64,000 bases of DNA from Ruegeria marina (GCF_900101475.1 NZ_FMZV01000008.1:62001-126000); one strand, 5' to 3'. Counted from the first letter of the stretch, positions 24,926 to 34,564 are shown. Notes: generated from the letters alone by a model not told the origin. Numbers and translations are program-made.

Positions 24926-26766
24926 CGTCTCCTCCGACTGTTGGCAATGGCTCGCACCAGAACCCCGGGTCCGACCAGGCGAGCCAGATCCGTGTTGTCG
25001 CGCACCTTTGGCCTTAAGGCATCGACAACCAGGATGATCCCCGATGCCACCATCAATGACAGGACAAAGCCAACCGCGATCGTACGCGGGACTCTCGGCT
25101 TTGCGGGTGCTATGCCTCCTTGCGGTTTGGCGATCACCACAACATTGGACAGCAGCGCCTCGGAGATTTCGGAGGAGATGCGTGTGTCCTCAAAAGCTTG
25201 CGAATAGGCCTGTTTGGAATGCCGCAGCCGCGCGAGATCCTGCTCGATGTTCTCCAGCTGGGCGCCTACACGTTCCTTTGTTTCCAGATCGGCTTCGATC
25301 TGGGCGATATCATCTTCCAGCGTCTCGATTTTCGTTTTCGTCGCAACCAAGGTCAACTGCGCTGCACTACGTTGAGCGAGAAGCGAGTCGAGCAAGGGGT
25401 TCTTCGTTTCAACTACGCTATCCGAGACGCGGTCCGGTTCGGCGTCGATCATCATTTGCAAGTGTGCAATTTGTTCGTTGAGGCTCTGTACCTGTAGCGA
25501 ACGCGCGCCTGAACGGTTGTCTTCTGCTTCGAGCTGTAGTTGCAAATCGACAAGCTTGAGGCGCAACTGGTCCTTGATCTGATTGCGCCGGGTCGAGGAT
25601 TGGGATGGGATCAGGGCTTGGAGCTCCGAAATTTCGGCATCGATCCGATCCAGCCGGTCCTCTTCGATCTGCACGACGGCGCGCGCGGTCTCAAGGTCGT
25701 GCGTTAGTGCCGCGCGACGTTCGACCGCCAATGATCGCTGATCATTGATCAGCCAGGCTTCGTTTTCCTTGAGCATTTGTGCGTGGGCCGCCTCCGCGGC
25801 CTCCAGTTTCGCATTTACCGCGCTCAACTCGTTTCGAAAGAAGTCCTGCACGCGCTTGTCTAGATAGATTTCGCGGCGCTTCTCGAAATACGCATCCAGA
25901 AACCGTCCGAGCACTTCCTCGCCGGCAAAAGGATCCGGGTAGGAGAGCGTCAGTTCGATGACATCCGAGCGGGTGACGTGCTCGATGCTCAGTACGCTCT
26001 GGATCAGCAGGATCACACGGTCGAGGCGACTGAGTTCCGGTAACAGGCCTATCTTGACCAGAACCGACCGGATGGCTTCCTTGGTTTCGCTGACGGTATC
26101 CTTGATCCACTTCTTGATTTTCTGCAGCAGCGTGACGGCCGGATCCTCTCCGTAGAAATAATCTTCGCCCAGTTCCTCGACCACAGTTCGAACCAGCGCG
26201 GGATCCTTCATGATCTGAACTTCTGCCGTTATGTTTTCCAACCGTATCGACATCGGGATGACCGTTTGAGTTCCAGCGGCCGAGACGGTCGCGGGCGCAG
26301 CCATTTCCTTCCCGAATTTCAGCATCAGTTGCGCGCCGACCTCGTAGGTCGGGTTCTTGACCAGCAGGTAGCCGACCGTCGCGAGTACGCCGATTATCGG
26401 CGCGACGATCAGCCAGAGATAGTTTTGCCCGAGTGCCATCAGCAGGCGCAGCACGTCCGGGGGACTCCAGACCGCGCCGGACACGTCCTTGGCCGAGGCG
26501 CGAGTTTCGTCCGTGCTCGGGCCCACCGACAATGCCGACTCGAGATGCAGCCGCCTGTCCGCGCCGGGCGCGTCCTCGGCCGGGGCGCCAGTTTCGTCCG
26601 TTGTCGGGTCCACTGACAATGCCGCCTCGGAAGGCAGCCGTCTTCCTGCGCCGGACACGTCCTTGGCCGAGGCGCGAGTTTCGTCCGTGGCCGGGTCCAC
26701 CAGCCATTCTGCCTCCAGATTCAGGCGTCTGCCCGCGGGGGGCTTGTTTTCGCCATTCCCGGTCAC
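24922..26766 (-). CDS. Polysaccharide chain-length/co-polymerase protein (Wzc/GumC/ExoP-like)
   Basis: The protein has 614 residues from GTG 26766, overlapping the export gene by 4 bases. It has a long Wzz-like architecture: a cytoplasmic N-terminal tail, TM helix near residues 115-135, a large periplasmic region with extended coiled coils (about 290-530), a Pro-rich segment (PAKPRVPRT) and a second TM near 565-585. The kinase domain is encoded separately by the next gene. Such proteins set polymer length and connect to the outer-membrane export pore. The tail contains three tandem 29-residue repeats (residues 12-98), an uncommon addition. Confidence 0.9.
   Translation of the reverse strand: MTGNGENKPPAGRRLNLEAEWLVDPATDETRASAKDVSGAGRRLPSEAALSVDPTTDETGAPAEDAPGADRRLHLESALSVGPSTDETRASAKDVSGAVWSPPDVLRLLMALGQNYLWLIVAPIIGVLATVGYLLVKNPTYEVGAQLMLKFGKEMAAPATVSAAGTQTVIPMSIRLENITAEVQIMKDPALVRTVVEELGEDYFYGEDPAVTLLQKIKKWIKDTVSETKEAIRSVLVKIGLLPELSRLDRVILLIQSVLSIEHVTRSDVIELTLSYPDPFAGEEVLGRFLDAYFEKRREIYLDKRVQDFFRNELSAVNAKLEAAEAAHAQMLKENEAWLINDQRSLAVERRAALTHDLETARAVVQIEEDRLDRIDAEISELQALIPSQSSTRRNQIKDQLRLKLVDLQLQLEAEDNRSGARSLQVQSLNEQIAHLQMMIDAEPDRVSDSVVETKNPLLDSLLAQRSAAQLTLVATKTKIETLEDDIAQIEADLETKERVGAQLENIEQDLARLRHSKQAYSQAFEDTRISSEISEALLSNVVVIAKPQGGIAPAKPRVPRTIAVGFVLSLMVASGIILVVDALRPKVRDNTDLARLVGPGVLVRAIANSRRRR
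26473..26733 (-). repeat. Three tandem 87-bp repeats in the chain-length gene
   Basis: Three consecutive 29-codon units each carry RRL, then DETRASAKD or DETGAPAED, and end in GA. They encode residues 12-98 of the cytoplasmic tail. Period and frame are kept exactly, so copy-number change would not break the gene. Confidence 0.9.
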
Positions 26767-27998
26767 CGAAGAAATCCTGTTTCAGAAAGAAGGGCCGGGC
26801 ACTCCCGCGTCTGGCGCCCCACTTCCAGATGGTCACCCGGTTGCAGCGGGGTCAACGCATCGGCCGAAAGCAATGCAGGTGTGCCGTCTGGGTTTTCGCG
26901 CAGGATGGTCAGGCGGCAGTCGCTGTCCCGTGTTCGAAAGTTGAGAGGCAAGGACGCAGCGCCCGCCGCATCAAGGGTTTGAACGATGCCCTCGCGGCTG
27001 GTTGTTGCAGAAACGATCTCGGTTTCGATGGCGATGATTTGGGAAGTCAGATCGAATTCCCTTTGCAGGTCCAAAGCCTTCAGTTCCTCGTCCAGGACAA
27101 CCTGCTGCGTCCGCGCCTGGGACAGGCTCGAAACAGCTTCGGCCACCAGCCCCTCGATCTCGGCGAAGTCGCGGCGCAGGCTCAGAACGCGTTCCCCAGT
27201 GATTGCGCCCTTGTCGATCAGCGGGCTAATTCGTTCGAGATCTCGGCGAACCAGGTCGAACTGCTTTTGCAGTGACTCGGCTGAGGCCTGTCGTGCCGTA
27301 ATGTTTTGACTGTTGATGTCTGTTGCGGCTTTGATCCGCCGCAGAGTGCTTTCATAGCTCTCGATACTGCCCGCGAGCAGGCGCAACTGGCCCTGCCTCA
27401 ACTCTTCTGCCTTGGCCTCGCCGACCAGCGGAACGACGTCTGGTGGCAACTCGAAGGTTTCAGCGCCGGATATCTCGGCGTCGATCCGGGCACGGGTCAT
27501 AAGGGCCTCGGCCAGTCGCTGCTCGGCCAGCGCAAGACGTTCTTGCTCCTGGCTGATCAGGGCGACCTCGGTGATGTTGCTGCTCAGGCGCGGTGCGCTC
27601 AGGCCGCCCGCGCGCGCGATGGCTTGCGCCACCCGAATTCCGACGGAATAGGGGATGTCGCCCGGATCCCCGACATGACCGCCTACGGTCACGGCGCGCA
27701 GCGGACCGAGTGTCACCGAGTAGCTGTCGGGATCCAGGCCCAGGTTCTGGTCTATCAATGTGCCGATTGCATCACGGGCCTGCGCAAGCGACGTCACCCC
27801 GGTGATCCGGCCAAGGCCGGGAATGGCGAGGATGCCGCCGCTGCCGATCTCGTAGGTGTCCGTCAGGTCAGGATGACCGAATATCCGGATGCGCAGTGTA
27901 TCTCCCTGACTCAACGCCAGCGTATCCTCGGCGCCGGCCGCAGTCGCCAGCGACAGTGCGGTCAACGACGCCAACCAGGATAAGCGAAATCGGTTCAC
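26763..27998 (-). CDS. Outer-membrane polysaccharide export protein (Wza/ExoF-like)
   Basis: The protein has 411 residues from GTG 27998, overlapping the nucleotidyltransferase gene by 4 bases. A signal peptide ends near TAAGAE with no lipobox Cys. The Poly_export domain follows (LSQGDTLRIRIFGHPDLT), then a SLBB-type domain (VTVGGHVGDPGDIPYSVG) and a coiled-coil region (about 150-330). This length and coiled coil resemble ExoF-type periplasmic/outer-membrane proteins more than Wza. It would form the export conduit working with the chain-length protein encoded next. Confidence 0.88.
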   Translation of the reverse strand: MNRFRLSWLASLTALSLATAAGAEDTLALSQGDTLRIRIFGHPDLTDTYEIGSGGILAIPGLGRITGVTSLAQARDAIGTLIDQNLGLDPDSYSVTLGPLRAVTVGGHVGDPGDIPYSVGIRVAQAIARAGGLSAPRLSSNITEVALISQEQERLALAEQRLAEALMTRARIDAEISGAETFELPPDVVPLVGEAKAEELRQGQLRLLAGSIESYESTLRRIKAATDINSQNITARQASAESLQKQFDLVRRDLERISPLIDKGAITGERVLSLRRDFAEIEGLVAEAVSSLSQARTQQVVLDEELKALDLQREFDLTSQIIAIETEIVSATTSREGIVQTLDAAGAASLPLNFRTRDSDCRLTILRENPDGTPALLSADALTPLQPGDHLEVGRQTRECPALLSETGFLR

Positions 27999-28717
27999 GA
28001 GGCTTCAAATCCCGGCAAGAATACTGAAGGATCAGCCAGATAGACGGATGACGCGTGTTCGTGCTGGCCCTGGTTCCCGATGTCGATCCACTCGCAGTCC
28101 GGCGCATGCGACAGCACTTTCTTGCCGTCCGCGATCAGACCCAGAACCAGGTTTGGGGCGTCCAGATACTCGCCGGGCTTAATCCTGTCGAGAATGCGCG
28201 GTGAATAGACATAGATTCCCATACTCGCAGCATAGGTCATCGTGGGCTTCTCGTCGTAACCGATGACATGACGAGACGGATCGATATTCAACACGCCAAG
28301 CTCGATCCGGACGTCGGTCGTCACGGTGCCGACTGTCAGATCCGCGTCGTCGGCCATGTGAGCCTCATACATCGCCGAATAATCCAGCGAGGTCAGGATG
28401 TCCCCGTTCATCACGAAGAAGGGGGCATCCAGGCCCTTGATCGTGCCGATTGCGCCCGCGGTGCCCAAGGGCTTTTCTTCCCAATGGTAGTGGATGTTAA
28501 GCCGTTGTCCGATTTCGGACTGATCGACATAGGACTGGATCAATGATCCCAGGTAGTTCAATGCGATAGTGACATCAGTTACACCGTGCATGTAAAGCTG
28601 CCGCAGAATGATGTCGAGAATTGGCCGGTCCCCGATCGGCATCAGAGGTTTCGGCAGGACCGAGGTAAACGGCCGCAATCTTTGACCCTGACCACCTGCG
28701 AGAACTACCGCTTGCAT
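27995..28717 (-). CDS. Sugar-1-phosphate nucleotidyltransferase
   Basis: The protein has 240 residues from ATG 28717, behind AAAGGAAG. It has the pyrophosphorylase motif VVLAGGQGQRLRPFT, LPKPLMPIGDRPI and the metal/nucleotide Asp in FVMNGDIL. The short length and lack of a C-terminal beta-helix resemble mannose-1-phosphate guanylyltransferase or heptose-1-phosphate nucleotidyltransferases (HddC-like). The activated sugar is probably used by the adjacent SDR enzymes. Base specificity cannot be read from the sequence. Confidence 0.85.
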   Translation of the reverse strand: MQAVVLAGGQGQRLRPFTSVLPKPLMPIGDRPILDIILRQLYMHGVTDVTIALNYLGSLIQSYVDQSEIGQRLNIHYHWEEKPLGTAGAIGTIKGLDAPFFVMNGDILTSLDYSAMYEAHMADDADLTVGTVTTDVRIELGVLNIDPSRHVIGYDEKPTMTYAASMGIYVYSPRILDRIKPGEYLDAPNLVLGLIADGKKVLSHAPDCEWIDIGNQGQHEHASSVYLADPSVFLPGFEAS

Positions 28718-28730
28718 GCGTTTCTTCCTT

Positions 28731-29720
28731 TCAAATTCGATAACCGGAACTGTCGAATAAGTCGCTGTTGCGGCGAACCCATGAAATCGTGTGGTCCAAC
28801 CCCTCGGACAGCGTCACCGAGGGCGTCCACCCCAGCAGGTCGCGGGCCAGAGTGGCATCGCCGAGCAGCTGCATCACTTCGCTTTTTTCCGGACGGATTC
28901 GGCGCTGATCGGTTTCTATCCGCTTGCCGCCTCCCAGAAGGTCGATCACGGAATGGGCCAGATCACCGATTGACACTTCGCAACCCGTCGCGAGGTTGAT
29001 GACCTTGCCGATGGTGGCATCCTCTTCGGCGATCCGCATCGCCCCGTAGGCTGTATCGCCAACATAGACCAGGTCGCGCGTCGGTGTCAGCGATCCCAGC
29101 TTGATCACGTCGCCGGTCAGCGCCTGCGCGATGATCGTGGGCAGCACGGCCCGCGCGGGCTGGCGCGGTCCATAGGTGTTGAACGGACGGCAAATCGCAA
29201 CCGGAAGATCGAAGGACCGGGCATAGGCCAGCGCCAGTTGATCCGCGCCTACCTTGCTGGCTGCATAGGGTGACTGAGGGTTCATCGGGTGGCGTTCATC
29301 GATCGGGACATACTGCGCGGTACCGTAGGTCTCCGAGGTCGAAAACACGACAACCTTGGAAACTGACTGGCGGCGGCAGGCCTCGAGTACGTTCGCCGTT
29401 CCTTCCATGTTGACCTGAACGACATCGATGGGGTGGACATAGGAATACGGGATGCCGATATGCGCGGCCAGATGGAACACCACATCCGCGCCCGAAATCG
29501 CGGCTTCGACTCCAAAGCCATCCCGCAGATCGCCGGCGACGATGGTGATGGCATCAAACACCTCCGGGGCAACGTCGCGCAGCGCCCCCTGAATGCCGTT
29601 CGACGTGTATCTCGTGAAAACGGTGACTGACGCACCGGCCGCCACCAAGCGCTCGCTCAGGTGGCTGCCGATGAATCCTGCGCCCCCCGTTACGACCACG
29701 CGCTTTCCCGGCCAATTCAT
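28731..29720 (-). CDS. NAD-dependent nucleotide-sugar 4,6-dehydratase/epimerase
   Basis: The protein has 329 residues from ATG 29720; a TTG 15 bases upstream is also in frame. It has the extended SDR motif VTGGAGFIGSHLSERL, the FSTSETYG active-site region and YAASK, with ICRPFNTYGPRQPARAV characteristic of GDP-mannose/UDP-GlcNAc dehydratase-like enzymes. The nucleotidyltransferase 13 bases downstream and a second SDR upstream suggest a short pathway from an activated sugar to a deoxy sugar. Confidence 0.85.
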   Translation of the reverse strand: MNWPGKRVVVTGGAGFIGSHLSERLVAAGASVTVFTRYTSNGIQGALRDVAPEVFDAITIVAGDLRDGFGVEAAISGADVVFHLAAHIGIPYSYVHPIDVVQVNMEGTANVLEACRRQSVSKVVVFSTSETYGTAQYVPIDERHPMNPQSPYAASKVGADQLALAYARSFDLPVAICRPFNTYGPRQPARAVLPTIIAQALTGDVIKLGSLTPTRDLVYVGDTAYGAMRIAEEDATIGKVINLATGCEVSIGDLAHSVIDLLGGGKRIETDQRRIRPEKSEVMQLLGDATLARDLLGWTPSVTLSEGLDHTISWVRRNSDLFDSSGYRI

Positions 29721-29748
29721 TGAAACACTGTCCAAACTATCCGCTAAT

Positions 29749-30666
29749 CTAAGGAAAACGTAACATGGCCTTCAACGATGTGTCCAGTGAATAGGCGGGT
29801 TCCCAACCCGTAGAGGCGTACAGCAGCGATGGGTTTCCCACGCTTCTTGAAACCCCCGCCGACGGGGCGAGGTGACTGCGTTCAGACACCTTTGGCGCGT
29901 GTCCGGAAACCGCGAGAAGCCGCTCCAGGATCATGCCGACGGACTGCCCGCGGCCGGTGCAGATGTTGAAACGCCCGGTGGGGCAGTCCGGATCGGCCAG
30001 TAGAACCAGAGCCCGCGCGACGTCGCGCACGTCGACCCAGTCCCTGATAGGCGTCAAGTCCCCGACCACCAGCCGGTCAGGATCGCGTTGCAGTTGCGAG
30101 ATGAATGTCTGTGGCACCAAGGCAGGTGGTTGGCCGGGCCCGATGACGTTGAACGGAATTCCAATCGCGACCGGGCTGCCGCGCTGGACCTCCAATTGGG
30201 CCAGCATGGTCGCGGCGGCCTTTGCCACGCCGTATCTGCCGCTTGGACGCCAGGGATGGGCTTCGTCCGCGGAATGTTGCCCGTCCTCCAGCGGTGCATA
30301 GATCGCCGCGCTGGATGTCACGACAACGCGCGGCGGCTCGCGTTGCGCCAGGCTGGCCGTCAGCAGGCGGTCGGTCGCGGTCAGGTGCTGGGCCAGGCAG
30401 TCCGCCCAGGAACCGGCATCCCGAGGTTCTCCGATGGCGCCGGCGCAATGTATGATGGTGGTTATGCTGTGCCGCTGAATGACCTCCGCAACATCGTTCT
30501 GCGTCAGGTCAAGGCAAACATGCGGATTCTCGGTTGGCGCCGGGCGTCTGGAAAGCCCTACGACATCCGCATCCATGCTACGCAAGGTGCGAACAACCGC
30601 GCTGCCCAGAAAGCCGGTGGCTCCGGTTACAAGAACGCGTCCCAGGCGGCTAGAGGTTGCTTCCAC
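29749..30666 (-). CDS. NAD(P)-dependent sugar epimerase/reductase (extended SDR)
   Basis: The protein has 305 residues from GTG 30666, behind AGGAAGGA. It has the Rossmann motif VLVTGATGFLGSAVVR, the catalytic pair TSSAAIYA and YGVAK, and GIPFNVIGPGQP. It resembles GDP-6-deoxy-4-keto-mannose reductases and other sugar reductases, consistent with the preceding dehydratase in the same operon. Ends 28 bases before the dehydratase start. Confidence 0.83.
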   Translation of the reverse strand: MEATSSRLGRVLVTGATGFLGSAVVRTLRSMDADVVGLSRRPAPTENPHVCLDLTQNDVAEVIQRHSITTIIHCAGAIGEPRDAGSWADCLAQHLTATDRLLTASLAQREPPRVVVTSSAAIYAPLEDGQHSADEAHPWRPSGRYGVAKAAATMLAQLEVQRGSPVAIGIPFNVIGPGQPPALVPQTFISQLQRDPDRLVVGDLTPIRDWVDVRDVARALVLLADPDCPTGRFNICTGRGQSVGMILERLLAVSGHAPKVSERSHLAPSAGVSRSVGNPSLLYASTGWEPAYSLDTSLKAMLRFP

Positions 30667-30749
30667 GGAATCCGATCCTTCCTGCCTGCCTTTCGGCCAT
30701 CCGGTTGCCTGATCAGCCGAAACACCTTGCTACACACGGCTCGGTGCCG

Positions 30750-30763
30750 ATACTAATTGGTAT
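30750..30763. promoter_or_regulatory. ATAC-N6-GTAT dyad before the polymerase/ligase gene
   Basis: ATACTAATTGGTAT lies between the divergent SDR gene (start 30666) and the Wzy/WaaL-like gene (start 30779). Its reverse complement matches the dyad at 2567-2580 at 13 of 14 positions. A shared regulator is possible but unproven. Confidence 0.3.
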
Positions 30764-30778
30764 TGTGGAAAGAATTCA

Positions 30779-32299
30779 ATGGACAGGCCCTTGCGAGCGA
30801 CCAGAGTCCAGTTCTCGAAAACCTCCGGGCGCAGCGCGGCAGCGGTTGTCCTGTGCCTGACGGCTGGACTGATCATCGTTGCCGGACCTACCAAGGCGCT
30901 GGGTGCGTTGTTCGGCGCGGTCCTCATCTGTCTAAGCCTGGCCCGGCCTATGATCGGGATGGTCATTGTGATCTTCGCGAACACGTCCTTTCAAGTGCTC
31001 GGCAGTTCGCCTTTGACCGGATTTCCGGTCAGCGTTTCCAAGTTGTTCGGAGTAATCACTGTTGGCTCGGTCCTGCTTCATGTGATGTTCATGGGATGGA
31101 GGATCACAGCGTCCCCGCTGTACCGGCCGATGCTGGTTTTTCTGATGTGGGTGCTGATCGGGGATTTTGTGGCCCGCAACGCCGAAACATCCTTTCTTGA
31201 AGGCACGAACCGGCTGCTGATGATGTTGCTGTTGACAACCTCGGTCGCGACATTGGCAGGTCAGTCGCAAAAGGCGCTGGACCTGATCGTTGTCGCGATC
31301 AGCGCCGCGATCGCATTCTGCGGTCTGATCGGTCTGGCCGAGCATTTTCTGCCGTCGCTGGCTTTGCAATCCGATGACCCGCGGTTGCCCGAGGGAGCGA
31401 TCGGCGGGGTCATCGACAGCGAGTCCCTAGAAGGCGTCGTGATCAAACGTATCACCGGGGGGATCGGTGACGCCAACTGGCTCGCCTATACTGTCGCCAT
31501 TGCTGTTCCACTGCTGATCTATTGCTGGCACCGCTTTACTGGGACCTGGTGGCGCGTGCTCATCCTGGTCATGGGTGGGCTACAATTGATAGCGCTGGTG
31601 TTCAGCTATACGCGAACTGGGTTTCTTGGTCTTGGTGTCGCCGGCCTTTACCTTGCTGTGCGTGGCGTCGTTCCTCTCAGGCCGCTGATGTTCATCTTGG
31701 CCTTGGGCTTTTGCGGAAGCATCATCTACTTGCCGCCCGGTCTCGTCGACCGGATGTTTTCGGCAAAATACCTCAAGGAAGGCAGCACACCATTGCGAAC
31801 GCTGTTCTTCGATCATGCCGTGGATATCTGGTTGGAGGAGCCTATCGCCGGCCATGGCTACAAGGGTTTCGGCGACAAGTTCTATACTGCGGTGAAAGTC
31901 ACCCTGCCGAATGACTTGCGGCTTCAGGCCTGGGCAGAGGACATGGAGCGTGCGGTAGTCGAGGGGCGGGAACTGGTTTCCAATATCGGGGCGCATAATC
32001 TTCAACTGGAAATCCTGGTGGAGTACGGCCTGATAGGTTTCGTGCTTTACTTCGGTGTTTTCGTGATGGGATTCATCGAGATGCGCAGGGTCGAGATTCG
32101 CGGGCCGCCGCATTTGCGGGTATTGGCGATCGCCATTTCCGCCGGCATGATCGCGTTCCTGGTCTGCGGTCTGCTGGGGCATGCCAAGTATCTCAAGATC
32201 GTTTGGCTGATGTTTGGCGTGCTGATGGCCGTGGCCCGGATTTCGCGCATCGGCGACAGTTCCGCGCGAAATCTACTTGATACATGGCAGGCGAAATGA
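30779..32299 (+). CDS. O-antigen ligase/polymerase family protein (Wzy/WaaL-like)
   Basis: The protein has 506 residues with about 11-12 hydrophobic helices. The Wzy_C-type signature is present: VFSYTRTGFLGLG in one helix, then a large periplasmic loop and AHNLQLEILVEYGLIGFVLY with the conserved His. Enzymes of this family polymerise lipid-linked repeat units or ligate glycans. With a flippase, chain-length protein and export protein in the cluster, polymerase (Wzy) is more likely than ligase. It is divergent from the SDR operon. Confidence 0.85.
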   Translation: MDRPLRATRVQFSKTSGRSAAAVVLCLTAGLIIVAGPTKALGALFGAVLICLSLARPMIGMVIVIFANTSFQVLGSSPLTGFPVSVSKLFGVITVGSVLLHVMFMGWRITASPLYRPMLVFLMWVLIGDFVARNAETSFLEGTNRLLMMLLLTTSVATLAGQSQKALDLIVVAISAAIAFCGLIGLAEHFLPSLALQSDDPRLPEGAIGGVIDSESLEGVVIKRITGGIGDANWLAYTVAIAVPLLIYCWHRFTGTWWRVLILVMGGLQLIALVFSYTRTGFLGLGVAGLYLAVRGVVPLRPLMFILALGFCGSIIYLPPGLVDRMFSAKYLKEGSTPLRTLFFDHAVDIWLEEPIAGHGYKGFGDKFYTAVKVTLPNDLRLQAWAEDMERAVVEGRELVSNIGAHNLQLEILVEYGLIGFVLYFGVFVMGFIEMRRVEIRGPPHLRVLAIAISAGMIAFLVCGLLGHAKYLKIVWLMFGVLMAVARISRIGDSSARNLLDTWQAK

Positions 32300-33465
32300 G
32301 CCCGCGGCACGTTCTCTACATTCAGCCCAACTCGGAGGTCGGAGGGTCGGACATCGCGCTGGCGAGAACGATCGAAGCCATGGGGCAAAGCGGCCAGCGC
32401 AGCAGTGTCATCCTGCCGAAAGACGGACCGCTGGTGGCGCGGCTTCGGGCCGCGGGCGCCGAGGTACACTTCCTCGAGATGAAGCAGCTGCGGACGTTGC
32501 CGTCGGTTCGCTACCAGTCGGCCTACTTGTTGCGACTGGTTCCGACGGTGATCCGCCTGCGGCGCATGATGCGGCAGATCGCGCCCGATCTTGTCCATTC
32601 GAATTCCGCCTACTGCCTCTATGGTGCCTTTGCTGCCCGTCTGGCCGGGTTGCCCCATGTCTGGCATGTGCGCGAAATGGCTCCGCAGGTTGCGGTGCTG
32701 ACCCGGCTCTATGCGGGTATGGTTCGCCGCCTTTCGACGGTCGTTCTGGCCATGTCGGACGCCTGTCTTGAGGCCCTTTACGGCGAAGTTCCCGAAGATG
32801 CCGTAGTGATGCCAGATGCGCTGGACGCCGATGCCTTTCGCGCCGTGGCCCGCGCTGGCCGGTTGCGGGCGGAATTGGGTATTGACCCGAACACCCGGAT
32901 CGTCGGTTTTGCCGCAAGACTGGACCCGTGGAAAGGCGCTGATGTCTTTCTGAACGCGGCGGCGCGGGTATGTCGCGAAAGGAAGGATGTACTGTTCCTG
33001 CTCGCAGGCGGCGCGCCTGCGGGACTGGAGGCGCACGAGGCCGAGCTTCATGCGAAGGCCGACGAACTCGGGCTCGGAGAGCGGGTGCGCTTTTTAGGCT
33101 GGCGTTACCGGATGCAGGACATGGCGGACGTAATGGAGGGGTTCGACATCTTCTGCCACACTTCCGTGGTTGCTGAGCCATTCGGTCTGGTACTGCTCGA
33201 AGCGATGGCGATGGGTACGCCGGTGATTGCGTCCGCGGCGGGCGGCCCCCTGTCGATCATCGAAGACGGCGTGTCGGGACTGTTGTGCCCACCCGGCCAG
33301 CCGGATGCGCTAGCGCTGGCGATCCTTGAATTGCTGGACGATCCGGATCGCGCGCGCCGCATCGGCGCGGCGGGCCGCAGCCGTCAGGCCCAGGCGTTTT
33401 CGGTCCCGGCCTTCATCACGGCCTTGACGGCTGTCTATGATCTTGCCGAGCAGCGGAGCCGCTGA
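32296..33465 (+). CDS. Glycosyltransferase family 4
   Basis: The protein has 389 residues from ATG 32296, whose ATGA overlaps the upstream stop; ATG 32284 is also in frame. GT-B fold: N-terminal GGSDIALARTIEAM, the C-terminal donor-binding motif EPFGLVLLEAMAMGTPVIA (E-x7-E) and GFAARLDPWKGADVFL. It transfers a sugar from a nucleotide donor with retention of configuration. Its last 50 bases overlap the end of the convergent glycosyltransferase at 33416-34564. Confidence 0.9.
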   Translation: MSPRHVLYIQPNSEVGGSDIALARTIEAMGQSGQRSSVILPKDGPLVARLRAAGAEVHFLEMKQLRTLPSVRYQSAYLLRLVPTVIRLRRMMRQIAPDLVHSNSAYCLYGAFAARLAGLPHVWHVREMAPQVAVLTRLYAGMVRRLSTVVLAMSDACLEALYGEVPEDAVVMPDALDADAFRAVARAGRLRAELGIDPNTRIVGFAARLDPWKGADVFLNAAARVCRERKDVLFLLAGGAPAGLEAHEAELHAKADELGLGERVRFLGWRYRMQDMADVMEGFDIFCHTSVVAEPFGLVLLEAMAMGTPVIASAAGGPLSIIEDGVSGLLCPPGQPDALALAILELLDDPDRARRIGAAGRSRQAQAFSVPAFITALTAVYDLAEQRSR

Positions 33466-34564
33466 CCAGGGCTCCCGCCGTCTCGGCCATCGCGGTGGCC
33501 AATGCGGCGGCGGTGTGGTGCTGTTCGATCCTGGCGCGTGCTGCGGCGCCGAACCGCCTGCGCTTGGCCGCGTCGGCCAGCAGATCCGCCATCGCTGCGG
33601 ACAAGGCGCCCGCGTCGCCGACGGGGATGACTCGTCCTGAGACGCCATCGGTCACCACTCGCGGCATGTCGCCCGTCGCGGAAACGATGACCGCCCGCCC
33701 GGCAGCCATTCCTTCCAGGCAAGTCAGCGGCAGGCTTTCCTTGCGCGACGGAACGACGATGACGTCGCTTGCGGCGATCCAGGGCGCGGTCCGGGGAACA
33801 AACCCCGTCAGGGTCACCCTCTCCGATAGTCCCAGTCGGTCGACACGCTCCCGCAGCGCGGCTTCGTCCTCGGGCTTGCCGGAGCCAACGACAACGCCAT
33901 GCCACGGCTGGTCCATGGCCAGGCCAGCCAGGGCCTCCAGGAAGAGATCCTGACCTTTGCCGCGATGCACCCGGCCGAGCATCGTAAACACAACAACGGT
34001 TTCGGGCAGCCCGAGCGAAGCGCGATCAGCGGCGGCGATGTCCGGCAGGGCGACGGCGTTCCACGCCACCGAGGTCCGGCGCGCCCCGGCGGCCTGAACC
34101 TCTGCCCGCGCGGCGTGCGATCCGACCAGGACGTGGTCGGCATAACGAACCAGGCGCCGGTCAATGGTCTCGTAAACCGCATGGATGCCACTGTGCGTCG
34201 TGCCCAGCCAACCATGGATTTGGCATAACCAGGGTCTGCGGTTGAACGGCCGTGCCATCGCCGCCAGAAGATTGGCACGCATGTCGTGGGTATGCACCAC
34301 GTCGGCCTTGCACCGGTCAAGCAATCGCGCCATCTGGTGCGCCGCGAGCGGGGCGGATTTCAGGCCTCGCCATTTCAATACCTCCATCGGGACACGCCCA
34401 TCCGACGTCAGCCTGCGTTCGATCTCGGGGTGCCGCTTGTCGGCAATCAGTATGATCAGCGGCTCTACCCCGTCCATCTCCTGCTGGACAGGTAGGACCG
34501 TTTCGAGCAGGGATTCGATGCCGCCGATATCATCATAAAGGCTTTTGACATGCGCGATCCTCAT
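33416..34564 (-). CDS. Glycosyltransferase family 4
   Basis: The protein has 382 residues from ATG 34564, overlapping the flippase stop by 4 bases; the frame is open far upstream inside that gene but without family similarity. It has GGIESLLETVLP at the N-terminus, the donor-site segment MLGRVHRGKGQDLFL and the E-x7-E-like motif KESLPLTCLEGMAAG. It probably adds a residue to the repeat unit carried across by the neighbouring flippase. The C-terminus overlaps the convergent gene by 50 bases. Confidence 0.9.
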   Translation of the reverse strand: MRIAHVKSLYDDIGGIESLLETVLPVQQEMDGVEPLIILIADKRHPEIERRLTSDGRVPMEVLKWRGLKSAPLAAHQMARLLDRCKADVVHTHDMRANLLAAMARPFNRRPWLCQIHGWLGTTHSGIHAVYETIDRRLVRYADHVLVGSHAARAEVQAAGARRTSVAWNAVALPDIAAADRASLGLPETVVVFTMLGRVHRGKGQDLFLEALAGLAMDQPWHGVVVGSGKPEDEAALRERVDRLGLSERVTLTGFVPRTAPWIAASDVIVVPSRKESLPLTCLEGMAAGRAVIVSATGDMPRVVTDGVSGRVIPVGDAGALSAAMADLLADAAKRRRFGAAARARIEQHHTAAALATAMAETAGALVSGSAARQDHRQPSRP

